From Inquilinus limosus (GTDB taxonomy: Bacteria; Pseudomonadota; Alphaproteobacteria; DSM-16000; Inquilinaceae), in contig NZ_NHON01000002.1 in the NCBI RefSeq assembly GCF_002195995.1, positions 58,064-122,063 of the forward strand: 64,000 nt of DNA, written 5' to 3'. A model generated the notes under the pieces. It searched no databases. It had not been told where the DNA came from and worked only from the letters and a program-made list of their open reading frames with translations. Numbering within the stretch: position 1 is the first letter of the stretch; the number at the start of each line of letters is the position of its first letter. Made by a program: the position numbers and the translations under genes. Shown in pieces: positions 42,846-51,808 of the stretch.

Positions 42846-44090
42846 ATGCTCGTCGATCGGCGCACATTGCTGCGGACGGCCGCGGCCGTCCCGGTTCTGG
42901 CGCTCGCGCCGCGCCTCGCCCGGGCGGCAGTGGAAGGCCGGATCAACTACTGGCACCATCTGACCAGCGAGAGCGAGTTCAAGGGGCTGGAGGCGGTGAT
43001 GGCGCTGTTCCAGCAGCGCTACCCCGGCATCTCCCTGACCCAGGAGAACATCCCGAACCCGGAATACATGTCGAAGATCACCGCCGCGGTGGTCTCGGGA
43101 TCGAAGCCCGACACGGCGATGGTGATCGCCGAGCGGGTCAACGACATGGTCGGGATGGGCGGGCTGATCGACATCACCGACCGGATCAAGGGCTGGGACA
43201 AGGCGGCGGCGTTCCCGGAGGATCGGTGGAGCGGGGCGAGCGTCGGCGGCAAGATCTACGGCATCCCGGCCTTCACCTTCGTCGACTGGATGTACTACCG
43301 GAAGGACTGGTTCGACGAGGCCGGCATCAGCGGGCCGCCGAAGACCATGGCCGAGTTCCAGGAGGCCGCGATCAAGCTGACCGATCCGGCGAAGGGCCGC
43401 TACGGCTTCGGCCTGCGCGGCGGGGCCGGCGGCTACCAGTTCGTGGTCGACATGATCGAGAGCTTCGGCTCGCCGATCGTCGTCGACGGCAAGCCGGCGA
43501 TGGACAAGGCCAAGGCCGTCGAGGCGGTCACCTTCCTGTCGGAGCTGTTCACGCGGCACAAGGCCTGCCCACCCAGCGCGCCCAATGACAGCTACCGGCA
43601 GATCATGGAGGCGTTCAAGACCGGCCAGACCGCCATGGTCTGGCACCACACCGGATCGCTGGCGGAGATCTCCGGCGCGATGAAGTCGGGCCAGTTCATG
43701 ACCGCGGCGCGCCCGGCCGGCCCTGCCGCCCACATCGCGCGGCTGACCTATCTGTTCAACGGCCTGATGTCGGACGCCAATGCCGATGCCGCCTGGGCCT
43801 GGCTGACCTTCTGGGCCGAGCCCGACGCGGCGATCGCGTTCCTGGAGCAGACGGGGTACTTCCCGGCCTCGCCGCAGACGGCGTCGGACAGCCGCATCAC
43901 CGGCAATCCGCTCTACGGTGCCGCGGTCGAGACGACGAAGTTCGGCCGCCTGCCGCCCCGCTTCGTCGGGTCCGCCGGATGGGACGACAATGTCGTGCTG
44001 CCCGAATTCCAGAAGGTGCTGGTCGGCCGGAGCACGCCGGAAGCCTGCGTCGACGCCCTGATGACCGGCCTCGAGGCCGCCCTGCAATAG
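42846..44090 (+). CDS. Sugar-type ABC transporter substrate-binding protein
   Basis: A 414-residue family-1 binding protein. The N-terminus VDRRTLLRTAAAVPVLALAPRLARA is a twin-arginine-type signal. The mature part shows INYWHHLTSESEFKGLEAVMALFQQRYPGISLTQ and YGIPAFTFVDWMYYRKDWFDEAGI, both typical of the family. It delivers a sugar or sugar acid to the permeases encoded downstream. It lies 35 bp behind the first enolase-superfamily gene. Confidence 0.9.
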   Translation: MLVDRRTLLRTAAAVPVLALAPRLARAAVEGRINYWHHLTSESEFKGLEAVMALFQQRYPGISLTQENIPNPEYMSKITAAVVSGSKPDTAMVIAERVNDMVGMGGLIDITDRIKGWDKAAAFPEDRWSGASVGGKIYGIPAFTFVDWMYYRKDWFDEAGISGPPKTMAEFQEAAIKLTDPAKGRYGFGLRGGAGGYQFVVDMIESFGSPIVVDGKPAMDKAKAVEAVTFLSELFTRHKACPPSAPNDSYRQIMEAFKTGQTAMVWHHTGSLAEISGAMKSGQFMTAARPAGPAAHIARLTYLFNGLMSDANADAAWAWLTFWAEPDAAIAFLEQTGYFPASPQTASDSRITGNPLYGAAVETTKFGRLPPRFVGSAGWDDNVVLPEFQKVLVGRSTPEACVDALMTGLEAALQ

Positions 44091-44154
44091 CGGCCGGGGC
44101 AGGGGCGGCGGCCGCGCCGCGCACCGCAAGACCCATGTTCGAGGGAGGCACCGC

Positions 44155-45261
44155 ATGCGCATCGAGGACATCCGCTGCTGGGTGGTCGAGGCCGAGCACC
44201 CGGCGCATCCCTATCGCTGGCGCAAGGGGCTGGCCGGATCCGGCGACGGCACCCCGGCGGACCGCAAGCCGCTGAAGGCCGTGATCCGCATGGACACCGA
44301 TGCCGGCATCATCGGCGCGATCGAGGTGGCCAACGCCTGGGGCGCGATGAGCCTCGTCGACCGGCGGCTGAAGTGCCTCGTCGGCGAGAACCCGCTCCTG
44401 ACCGAAAGGCTGTGGACGCTGATCTGGGAGATCGACCGGATCGAGGAGATCCCGATGCCGCATCTCGGCATCGTCGACTTGCTCGCCTGGGACATCAAGG
44501 CCAAGGCCGCCGGGATGCCGCTCTACCAGCTGCTCGGCGGCCATGACCGCCGGGTGCCAGCCTATGCATCGACGGTCACCTGGGCTTCGATGGGCGACTA
44601 TGAGCGGCACATCAAGGAGTGCATCGATGCGGGCTTCACCGCCTTCAAGCTGCATGCCTGGGGCGACGCGAAGGCGGATGCGGCGCTGTCGCGCAACCTC
44701 CGGCGCTGGGCCGGGCCCGATGCGGACCTGATGTTCGATGGGTCGGCCGGCTGGGACTATGTCACCGCCCTGCAGTTCGGCCGGGTGCTCGAGGCGGAAG
44801 GGTTCCTCTGGTACGAGGAGCCGATGCGGGAGTTCGAGCTCGGCTCGTACCGCAAGCTGTGCGACGCGCTCGACATCCCGGTCCTGGCGGCAGAGACGTC
44901 GGATGGCTGCCACTGGAACATGGCCAGCTGGATCCAGGCCGGCGCCCTCGACATGGCGCGGACCAGCACCTTCTACAAAGGCGGCCTGACCGGCGCGGTC
45001 AAGATCGCGCATCTGGCGGAGGCCCACGGCATGCGGGCCCAGGTGCACGGGATGGGCCTGGCCAACGCCCAGCTCTGCGCCGCGATCCGCAACAACGACT
45101 ATTACGAGCAGCTGGTGATCTCAAGCGAGCAGATCGCGGGCCTGGGCGCGCTCGGGCCACTGGCGATCGAGGGCGGCATGCTCACGGTCTCCGACCGCCC
45201 GGGGATCGGCTTCGACTTCGACTGGGAGCGGATCGAGGCCACCGCCGTGGCGCGGGCATGA
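44155..45261 (+). CDS. Enolase-superfamily enzyme, second and distinct member
   Basis: A 368-residue enzyme. The barrel motifs are AFKLHAWG (K-x-H instead of K-x-K), LMFDGSAGW (Asp), WYEEPM (Glu) and LAAETSDG (Glu), followed by RAQVHGMGLANAQL with a candidate catalytic His. The different K-x-H motif and retained His distinguish it from the enzyme at 41671-42810, so the two likely act on different compounds or stereoisomers in one pathway. The start GCATGCGCATCGAG is at 44155. It overlaps the first permease gene by four bases (ATGA). Confidence 0.87.
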   Translation: MRIEDIRCWVVEAEHPAHPYRWRKGLAGSGDGTPADRKPLKAVIRMDTDAGIIGAIEVANAWGAMSLVDRRLKCLVGENPLLTERLWTLIWEIDRIEEIPMPHLGIVDLLAWDIKAKAAGMPLYQLLGGHDRRVPAYASTVTWASMGDYERHIKECIDAGFTAFKLHAWGDAKADAALSRNLRRWAGPDADLMFDGSAGWDYVTALQFGRVLEAEGFLWYEEPMREFELGSYRKLCDALDIPVLAAETSDGCHWNMASWIQAGALDMARTSTFYKGGLTGAVKIAHLAEAHGMRAQVHGMGLANAQLCAAIRNNDYYEQLVISSEQIAGLGALGPLAIEGGMLTVSDRPGIGFDFDWERIEATAVARA

Positions 45262-46196
45262 CGGCGCTGGACCTGCCCGCGGCGCCGGCGCCGGCCCGCC
45301 GGCTCGGTCCTCTCGGCCGGCTGTCGGAGAGCCGGCGCTGGGCCTACTACCTGTTGCTTCCCAGCCTGGTGCTGATCCTGGCGGTCGTGCTGTACCCGAC
45401 GCTGTGGGGCATGGTGCTCAGCGTCCGCGAGATGCGGCTCAACCGGGTCGACCTCGGCACCGGCTTCGTCGGCCTCAAGCACTATCTGGCCCTGGTCGGG
45501 GATCCGGTCTTCTGGCTGTCGCTGCAGAACACCGTGATCTGGGTCGCGGGGGCGGCGGCCGGCGAGCTGCTGCTCGGGCTCCTGACGGCGCTCGTGCTCA
45601 ACACCAGCCTGCCGGGCTTCCGGGTGCTCGGGATCCTGGTGCTGCTGCCGTGGTTCCTGCCGAATGTCGTCGCCGGCCATATGTGGGCGCTGATGCTGGA
45701 CCCGCGCCTCGGCGTGCTCAACGACATCCTGGTGCGCATCGGCATCCTCGGCAGCTACAAGGCATGGTTCGCGGACCCGGACACGGCGATGGCCGCCGCC
45801 ATGGTGGTGGAGGTCTGGCACGGCTTCCCCTTCTTCGCGCTGCTGCTGCTGGCCGCCCTGAAGGGCATTCCCGGCGACCTCTACGAGGCGGCGGCGACCG
45901 ACGGCGCCGGGCTGTGGCGCCAGTTCGTCCATGTCACCCTGCCGCAGCTCCGGGTCGTGATCGTGGCGACCGTGGTGCTGCGGGTCATCAGTCTGGTGAA
46001 CTCGCCCGACATCCTGCTGATCCTGACCGGCGGCGGGCCGGGCCGCTCGACCCAGGTGCTGTCGCTCTATGCCTTCCTGAAGGCGAACAAGGAGTTCAAC
46101 TTCGGCTATGCCAGCGCGTTGTCGGTGGTCATGTTCCTGCTGCTGATGGTGTTCAGCTACGCCTATGTGAAGCTCTCCAACGCGATGAGGGACTGA
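45258..46196 (+). CDS. Sugar-type ABC transporter permease, MalF/UgpA-like
   Basis: A 312-residue protein with six helices, beginning YYLLLPSLVLILAVVLYPTLWGMVLSVREM. The coupling loop is IPGDLYEAAATDGAGLWRQFVHVTLPQL, and a further stretch is SPDILLILTGGGPGRSTQVLSLYAFLKA. The start overlaps the enolase-superfamily stop codon, and its stop overlaps the next permease's start (TGATG), so translation of all three is coupled. Confidence 0.92.
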   Translation: MTALDLPAAPAPARRLGPLGRLSESRRWAYYLLLPSLVLILAVVLYPTLWGMVLSVREMRLNRVDLGTGFVGLKHYLALVGDPVFWLSLQNTVIWVAGAAAGELLLGLLTALVLNTSLPGFRVLGILVLLPWFLPNVVAGHMWALMLDPRLGVLNDILVRIGILGSYKAWFADPDTAMAAAMVVEVWHGFPFFALLLLAALKGIPGDLYEAAATDGAGLWRQFVHVTLPQLRVVIVATVVLRVISLVNSPDILLILTGGGPGRSTQVLSLYAFLKANKEFNFGYASALSVVMFLLLMVFSYAYVKLSNAMRD

Positions 46197-47041
46197 TGCT
46201 TCGCAGCCGTACCGCCCGGCGGCGGATCCATGTCCTGCTCTGCTATGCCGCGGCATTGTCGATCGTGGCCTTCGCGATGTTTCCGGTGCTGTGGGCGCTG
46301 CTGACCTCGCTCAAGCCGGAATCGGACATCGTCACCGCGACGATCCAGTACATCCCGGATCGGGTGACGTTCGAGAACTATGTCGCGATCTGGACGCGGT
46401 CCAACTTCCCGACCCTGATCGCCAACAGTGCCGTGGTGACGCTGACGACCGTGGTGATCTGCGTCGTGATCGGGACGCTCGCCTCCTATGCCGTGGCCCG
46501 CTACCGCTTCCGCGGCCGGCGCGAGCTGATGCTGTTCTACCTGGTGGTGCGGATGTTCCCGGCGGTGATGATCATCGTGCCGCTGTTCATCCTGATGCGG
46601 AGCGTCGGCCTGCTCGACAGCCGCCTCGGCCTGGCCCTGGCCTATACGACGTTCCTGCTGCCGGTCTTCATCTGGATGATGAAGGGGTTCTTCGACGCGG
46701 TGCCGTCCGAGCTGGAGGAGGCGGCCCGGATCGACGGCGCCTCGCGCATCGGCGCGATGCTGCGGATCGTCCTGCCGCTCGTGTTGGGCGGGCTCGTCGC
46801 CACCGCGGTCTTCGTCGCGATCGGGGCGTGGAACGAGTTCCTGTTCGCGCTGATGCTGACGACCAGCACCGGGTCGCGCACCTGGCCGGTCGGGCTGCAG
46901 CTCATGGTCGGGGAGTTCCAGCTGCCCTGGGGCGCCCTGTCGGCCGGGGGCATCATCAGTATCGTGCCGGTCGTCGTGCTGTTCGCGATCGTGCAGCGGG
47001 CCATGGTCCGCGGCCTGACGGCCGGGGCGGTGAAGGGCTGA
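46196..47041 (+). CDS. Sugar-type ABC transporter permease, MalG-like
   Basis: A 281-residue protein with six helices. LTSLKPESDIVTATIQYIPDRVTFENYVAIW and the coupling loop VPSELEEAARIDGASRIGAMLRIVLPLVL are typical, as is the end MVRGLTAGAVKG. It is the last gene of the locus. No ATPase gene follows: the next gene is on the other strand and belongs to a different transporter class. The importer must use an ATPase encoded elsewhere. Confidence 0.92.
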   Translation: MLRSRTARRRIHVLLCYAAALSIVAFAMFPVLWALLTSLKPESDIVTATIQYIPDRVTFENYVAIWTRSNFPTLIANSAVVTLTTVVICVVIGTLASYAVARYRFRGRRELMLFYLVVRMFPAVMIIVPLFILMRSVGLLDSRLGLALAYTTFLLPVFIWMMKGFFDAVPSELEEAARIDGASRIGAMLRIVLPLVLGGLVATAVFVAIGAWNEFLFALMLTTSTGSRTWPVGLQLMVGEFQLPWGALSAGGIISIVPVVVLFAIVQRAMVRGLTAGAVKG

Positions 47042-47140
47042 GCGGCGTTCCCGATCCGCGGTGGCCTTGTCACCTCGGCTTCCGCGCCTCGACATCGCAG
47101 TGTGCCCGGTGGAGGGGAAGCGGGTCATCGGGATCCCGGT

Positions 47141-47941
47141 TCACCAGGTGGCGTCGAGACCGAGCAGCCTCAGCGCCTCGTGCCGCAGCGCCGCCAGATG
47201 CGGGTCGCCGCGATGGCGCGGATAGGGGCGGTCATTGGCGATCTCGGCCGCGATCCGGGCCGGCCGGTCGCTCAGCACGATCACCCGGCTGGCCAGGATC
47301 AGCGCCTCCTCGATGTCATGGGTGACCAGGAGGGCGCTGAAGCCCTTGCGCCGCCACAGTTCGACCAGCTCGCCCTGCATGGTCAGGCGGGTGAGGGAGT
47401 CGAGCTTGCCGAGCGGCTCGTCCAGGATCAGCAGGCTGGGATCGTTGACCAAAGCGCGGGCCAGGGCGGCGCGCTGGGCCATGCCGCCGGACAGCTGGCG
47501 CGGATAGGCGCCGCCGAAGCCGGACAGCCCGACCAGCCGCAGCGCCTCGTCGACCCGGCCGCGCCGGCTGTGCAGCAGCCCCTGCGCCTGCGGCCCGAGG
47601 GCGACGTTGTCCCAGACCGTGCGCCACGGGAACAGCGTCGGGTCCTGGAACACCACGACGCGCGAGGGCGAGGTCGAGCGGATCGCCGCGCCGTCGGCGA
47701 GGATGGCGCCGGCGGTCGGCGGCTCCAGCCCCGCCACCAGCCGCAGCAGGGTGGACTTGCCGCAGCCCGACGGGCCGAGCAGGGCCACGAACTCCCCCGG
47801 CTCGATGGCCAGGCTGATGCGGTCCAGGACCGGCAGCGTCGCGCCCTCCAGCTCGAACTGGTGGCTGACGTCGCGGATCTCGATCCGGGCGCCCTCCACC
47901 AGGGCCCCGGGCGCCGCCTCGTGGATCGCCGCCGCTACCAT
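47141..47941 (-). CDS. ABC transporter ATPase, sulfonate/nitrate/taurine type (SsuB/TauB-like)
   Basis: A 266-residue ATPase: Walker A GPSGCGKST, Q-loop FQDPTLFPWRTVWDNV with the L-x-P-W-x-T-V-x-x-N pattern of the SsuB/TauB group, signature LSGGMAQRAALARAL, Walker B LLILDEPLGKLD and LVTHDIEEAL. The start at 47941 overlaps the permease gene by seven bases. It is the last gene of the minus-strand operon that also encodes two binding proteins, a permease and OsmC. Confidence 0.92.
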   Translation of the reverse strand: MVAAAIHEAAPGALVEGARIEIRDVSHQFELEGATLPVLDRISLAIEPGEFVALLGPSGCGKSTLLRLVAGLEPPTAGAILADGAAIRSTSPSRVVVFQDPTLFPWRTVWDNVALGPQAQGLLHSRRGRVDEALRLVGLSGFGGAYPRQLSGGMAQRAALARALVNDPSLLILDEPLGKLDSLTRLTMQGELVELWRRKGFSALLVTHDIEEALILASRVIVLSDRPARIAAEIANDRPYPRHRGDPHLAALRHEALRLLGLDATW

Positions 47942-48957
47942 CGCACCACCCCCTTCTGCCAGGCCAGCAGCCGATCGCGCAGCCGGAACAGCAGCGTGAT
48001 CAGGCCGGAGAACACCAGCGCCATCACGATCAGCGCCGCATACATGTTGGAGTAGGAGGCCCAGCCCTGGGCCCATTGCAGGTACCAGCCCAGGCCCGAC
48101 TTCACGCCCATCATCTCGGCCGCCACCAGCACCGAGAAGGAGGCGCCGAGGCCCATGAACAGGCCGACGAAGACATGCGGCAGGGCGGCCGGGATGGCGA
48201 CGCGCAGGACCAGGAAGCGCTCGCCGGCGCCGAGCGTGCGGGCGACGTCGTAATAGGCCCGGTCGACGCTGGCGACGCCGGACCAGGTCAGGACGGTGAC
48301 CGGGAACCAGGTGGCCAGGCCGATCAGGAAGACGGCGGCCGCCCAGCTGGATGGAAAGAAGAAGAAGGCGAGCGGCAGCAGCGCGGTCGACGGAATGGGC
48401 CCGAGCAGCCGCAGCACCGGATGCACCCAATAGCCGAGCTGACGCGACCAGCCGACCGCGACGCCGGTCAGGAAGCCGGAGACGGCGCCGAGGACATAAC
48501 CGTTGGCCAGCAGCCAGAGGGAGTTCAGCAGGCTGTCCCCGAGGCGCGGCCAGTCATCGGCATAGACCTCGATCAGCGCCTGCGGCGGGGCGAAGAACGG
48601 GACGGGGAGGAGGGCCAGCTTGGCCGTCACCACCTCCCACGCCGCGAACAGCGCCGGCAGCACCACCAGCCAGGGGCCGGCCGGCCGCAGCCAGGCGAAG
48701 ACCGGCCCCAGCCGCCGGCCCAGCACCGCCGTGGCGGCGAGCAGGGCGGCCAGGACGGCGACGCCGATCGCGAATTCGGCGGTATAGGCCCAGTCGGTGA
48801 AGCCGACCTTCCGGTTCGGCCATTGCCAGGTCAGGGCCGCCAGCGCCAGCCAGGCCGCGGCCGCGGCCAGCCCGGTGGTCCATAGGCGGTCCGGTGGCGC
48901 CGGGCGCGCGGCGGCCGTGGCCGGCGTGCCGGCCAGGCTTTGGTCAAGCGAGGACAT
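47935..48957 (-). CDS. ABC transporter permease, sulfonate/nitrate/taurine type (SsuC/TauC-like)
   Basis: A 340-residue protein, longer than usual for SsuC (about 260) because the first 100 residues add a hydrophilic tail and two extra hydrophobic segments. The core has LLNSLWLLANGYVLGAVSGFLTGVAVGWS and the coupling region VDRAYYDVARTLGAGERFLVLRVAIPAALPHVFVGLFMGLGASFSVLVAAEMMGVKSGLGW, which is diagnostic. It overlaps the neighbouring binding-protein gene by 14 bases. Confidence 0.9.
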   Translation of the reverse strand: MSSLDQSLAGTPATAAARPAPPDRLWTTGLAAAAAWLALAALTWQWPNRKVGFTDWAYTAEFAIGVAVLAALLAATAVLGRRLGPVFAWLRPAGPWLVVLPALFAAWEVVTAKLALLPVPFFAPPQALIEVYADDWPRLGDSLLNSLWLLANGYVLGAVSGFLTGVAVGWSRQLGYWVHPVLRLLGPIPSTALLPLAFFFFPSSWAAAVFLIGLATWFPVTVLTWSGVASVDRAYYDVARTLGAGERFLVLRVAIPAALPHVFVGLFMGLGASFSVLVAAEMMGVKSGLGWYLQWAQGWASYSNMYAALIVMALVFSGLITLLFRLRDRLLAWQKGVVRW

Positions 48958-49987
48958 CGGGGGCGATCACCTTGGCGAATTCGGTGGCGTCGGTGCCGGG
49001 CCGGATCACGTGGATCAGCTTCAGATCCTCGGTGAAGGCGGCGATCTCGCCGCGCAGATGGGCGCCGGTCGAGGCGTGGTTATGGGTGTGGCTGCGCAGG
49101 ATCGCCTCGACGACCTCCGGCTTGACGTCGCCGGGGATGAAGGGGGCGAAGATCTGCGCCGTCTCGGCCGGGTTCGCCGCCGTCCAGTGCTGGGCGTCGA
49201 TGAAGGCGCGGGCCAGCGACGCCGCGACCTCCGGCTCGTCGCGCAGCAGGCTGCCGCGGATGCCCAGCACGCAGCAGGTCTTGGTGGCGTAGTCGCCGTC
49301 CAGGTTGGTGGCGATCTCGGTCAGCCCGTCGCGCTCGCGCAGGAACCAGGCGTTCGGATCCTCGATCGCGACCGCCTGGACCTCGCCCTTCTTCACCACC
49401 TCGGGGAACAGGTCGCCGGGATATTGCCGCCAGTCGACCTGCTCCGGGTCGATGCCCTCCTTGGCCAGGCGGATGGCGAAGAAGTTCTTCACCGGGCTGG
49501 CCTGGTCGGTGACGGCGACCGCCTTACCGCGCAGGTCGGCGACCTTGGTGATGCCGGAGGAGGCGGAGGCCAACAGGCGCATGCAGCCGCCATGGGTGCC
49601 CACCGCGAGGCGGACGTCGAAGCCCTGCTCCAGCGGCTTCAGCCAGCGCAGCGCCATGCCGATGCCGCCATCGGCATGGCCGGTGGCGATGGCCTCCAGC
49701 AGCTGGTCGGTCGGGCCGCTGTACTGGATGTGCTCCACCTCCAGCCCGTATTTGCCGAAGAAGTCGCGTTTCAGCGCCACCGAGATCGGCGACTGGCAGA
49801 CCGCCGTCTGGCTCCAGGCCAGCTTCAGCTTGCGGGGGGCTGCGGCCTGGGCCCAGGATCGCCGGCCCGGCAGCGCCAGGGGGGCGATGCTGCCGGCCGC
49901 CGCGGCCGCGCGCAGCAGCTTGCGGCGGGAGACGGTGCCGCAGCCGACGGCCGCGGCCGCGGGCGTGGGGGCGCGGTGGCCGGTCAT
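48944..49987 (-). CDS. ABC transporter substrate-binding protein, sulfonate/nitrate type, copy 2
   Basis: A 347-residue SsuA/NrtA-like protein with a Tat-type signal (VSRRKLLRAAAAAGSIAPLALPG). Mature motifs are LKLAWSQTAVCQSPISVALKRDFFGKYGLEVEHIQYSGPTDQLLEAIATGHADGGIGM. Its partner encoded directly upstream aligns along the whole length, with shared blocks such as STDQLLEAIATG-like, CCVLGIRGSL and ATNL-G-Y. The start at 49987 overlaps that gene's stop codon (ATGA). The two probably bind related ligands with different specificity. Confidence 0.88.
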   Translation of the reverse strand: MTGHRAPTPAAAAVGCGTVSRRKLLRAAAAAGSIAPLALPGRRSWAQAAAPRKLKLAWSQTAVCQSPISVALKRDFFGKYGLEVEHIQYSGPTDQLLEAIATGHADGGIGMALRWLKPLEQGFDVRLAVGTHGGCMRLLASASSGITKVADLRGKAVAVTDQASPVKNFFAIRLAKEGIDPEQVDWRQYPGDLFPEVVKKGEVQAVAIEDPNAWFLRERDGLTEIATNLDGDYATKTCCVLGIRGSLLRDEPEVAASLARAFIDAQHWTAANPAETAQIFAPFIPGDVKPEVVEAILRSHTHNHASTGAHLRGEIAAFTEDLKLIHVIRPGTDATEFAKVIAPDVLA

Positions 49988-50997
49988 GACAGCACGTCCT
50001 CGGTGACGGTTTCGGCGAACAGCGCCGGGTCGGTGCCGGAGCGCAGCACCTTCACCAGCTTCAGGTCCTCGGCATAGGCCTTGATCTCGGCTCTGAGCTC
50101 CAGCCCTGCCGGGTGGTGGCCATGGGTCAGGGTGCGCAGCACGGCGGTCAGGTCGGCCGCGCTGGCGGTCGACATCGAGGTGCAGATCTGCGCCGTCGCC
50201 TCCGGATGCTGCACCACCCAGTCCGACGCCTCCAGGATGGCGCGGCTCAGCGCCGCCGCGGTCGGCCGGTCGTCCTGGATCAGGCTGCCGCGGATGCCCA
50301 GCACGCAGCACACCTTCTCGCGATACTCGCCCGACAGGTTGGTGGCGATCTCGACCAGATCCGGCTGGGTCTTCTGCAGCAGATACAGGTTCGGGTCGCC
50401 ATCGGCGATCGCCTGGATCTCGCCCTTCTGCACCGCCAGCCCCAGCAGGTTGGCCGGGTATTGGCGCCAGGTGATCTCGTGCTCCGGGTCGATGCCGTGC
50501 TTGGTCAGGTAGATGGCGAAGAAGTTCTTGCCCGGGCTGGCCAGATCGCTGACCCCGACGGTCTTGCCGCGCAGGCTCTCCAGAGTCGTCACCCCGGCGG
50601 CCTGGGAGCCGACCAGGCGCGAGCAGCCGCCATGTGAGCTGGCGGTCAGCTTGACGTCGAAGCCCTGCTCCAACGCCTTCAGCCAGCGATGCACCATGCC
50701 GATGCCGGCATCGGCATTGCCGGTGGCGATCGCCTCCAGTAGCTGGTCGGTCGAGCCGGCGAAATTGATCAGCTCGACGTCCAGGTTGTGCTTCTCGAAG
50801 ATGCCCTGGGTCACGGCCACAGGGATCGGCGACAGGCAGATCGCGGTGGCGTTCCAGGCCAGCTTGACCGGCACCGGCTGCGCCGGGGCCGCGCTCTGGG
50901 CCCAGACCCGGGTGCCGAGCGCCGACAGCGGCGCCGCGGCCGCGGCCAGGCCGGCGGCCTGCAGCACGTCACGGCGGGACAGGTTGAATCGTGGCAT
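49984..50997 (-). CDS. ABC transporter substrate-binding protein, sulfonate/nitrate type, copy 1
   Basis: A 337-residue SsuA/NrtA-like protein with a Tat-type signal (LSRRDVLQAAGLAAAAAPLSALG). It shows VKLAWNATAICLSPIPVAVTQGIFEKHNLDVELINFAGSTDQLLEAIATGNADAGIGM. The start at 50997 has GAGGAGGA upstream, so the longer in-frame reading to 51327 is rejected. It lies 23 bp behind the OsmC gene. Presence of two full-length tandem paralogues in one operon is unusual and implies duplication followed by divergence. Confidence 0.88.
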   Translation of the reverse strand: MPRFNLSRRDVLQAAGLAAAAAPLSALGTRVWAQSAAPAQPVPVKLAWNATAICLSPIPVAVTQGIFEKHNLDVELINFAGSTDQLLEAIATGNADAGIGMVHRWLKALEQGFDVKLTASSHGGCSRLVGSQAAGVTTLESLRGKTVGVSDLASPGKNFFAIYLTKHGIDPEHEITWRQYPANLLGLAVQKGEIQAIADGDPNLYLLQKTQPDLVEIATNLSGEYREKVCCVLGIRGSLIQDDRPTAAALSRAILEASDWVVQHPEATAQICTSMSTASAADLTAVLRTLTHGHHPAGLELRAEIKAYAEDLKLVKVLRSGTDPALFAETVTEDVLS

Positions 50998-51020
50998 GGA
51001 CCATCCTCCTCGTCGCGACG

Positions 51021-51569
51021 TCATTCCGCCGCCACGGCGGCCGGTGTCTGGGACAGCCGGATCTCGCCGGCGATGGCCTGCGGCTGGCGCAGCAGGTTCA
51101 GGATCGGGCAGTTGCGCTCCACCGCCTCCCGCAGCGCCTCGATCTCGGCCGGCGCGGCGGGGGAGGCGATCGACGCCGCGTAGCGGATGCCGTGCGGATA
51201 GATCGGCACGGCCTCGAAGCCGGGGGAGCCGGCGCGCGGGTCGATCGTGCCGGTGATCTCCAGCTCCAGCGAGTCGAGCGGCACCCCGAGGGCGGCCGCC
51301 TGGATCAGGAAGGTGTGGGTCAGGCAACTGCCGAGCACGCCGAGCTGCAGCTCCGGCGAGCTCGGGCCCAGGTCGTAGCCGGCGAAATCCGCCTCGCTGT
51401 CGCTGATCACCTGGAAATCACGGATGCGGATGCGGCGGATGCCGCTGCGGCCCTCGGCGCTCACATGCGCCGTCAGCGTCTTCGGGCCGGCCTCGCCGGC
51501 GGCGACACGGGCCCTGCGCGCGACGATCGCCGCGCGCTTCTGGCCGAGATACTCGTTGAGCGTGGTCAT
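51021..51569 (-). CDS. OsmC family protein
   Basis: A 182-residue protein with both redox-active cysteines of the family: Cys82 in LGSCLTHTFLIQAAALGVPLDSLELEITG and Cys154 in VERNCPILNLLRQP. OsmC/Ohr proteins reduce organic hydroperoxides; members found with sulfonate-type importers may serve sulfur metabolism. The start at 51569 has GAGGAGG upstream. It stands between the truncated monooxygenase gene and the two binding-protein genes on the same strand. Confidence 0.87.
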   Translation of the reverse strand: MTTLNEYLGQKRAAIVARRARVAAGEAGPKTLTAHVSAEGRSGIRRIRIRDFQVISDSEADFAGYDLGPSSPELQLGVLGSCLTHTFLIQAAALGVPLDSLELEITGTIDPRAGSPGFEAVPIYPHGIRYAASIASPAAPAEIEALREAVERNCPILNLLRQPQAIAGEIRLSQTPAAVAAE

Positions 51570-51610
51570 TCGAATCCTCCTCGAAGCGGGATCGCCGGTC
51601 GGCCAGGTCC

Positions 51611-51808
51611 CTAGGACGCCATTGTGTTCACGGGTATTTCCGAGGCCGGTGCGGTGCCGCCCTGCGCGATCCGGCCCAACTGCTCGATCGCGAGGTGGCG
51701 ATGTTGCCGTCCCGCCCGAAGCTCTCCGCCTCCTCGCGGATGGCGCCACGACATGCCGCCCCGCGGGTTGAAGAAGAACGCACTCAGGATGATGTGCCGG
51801 CGCGACAT
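51611..51808 (-). pseudogene. Flavin-dependent monooxygenase (NtaA/SnaA/DszA type), N-terminal fragment
   Basis: The reading frame starts MSRRHIILSAFFFNPRGGMSWRHPRG, the typical opening of NtaA-type LLM monooxygenases (x-x-L-x-A-F-x-x-N-P, then W-R-H-P). It continues IEQLGRIAQGG as the first helix. It then runs into unrelated residues and a stop after 65 residues, against about 440 for the family. The rest of the enzyme is missing. It heads the operon with OsmC and the sulfonate-type importer, where such an enzyme would desulfonate the imported compound, so the locus may have lost its catabolic step. Confidence 0.55.
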
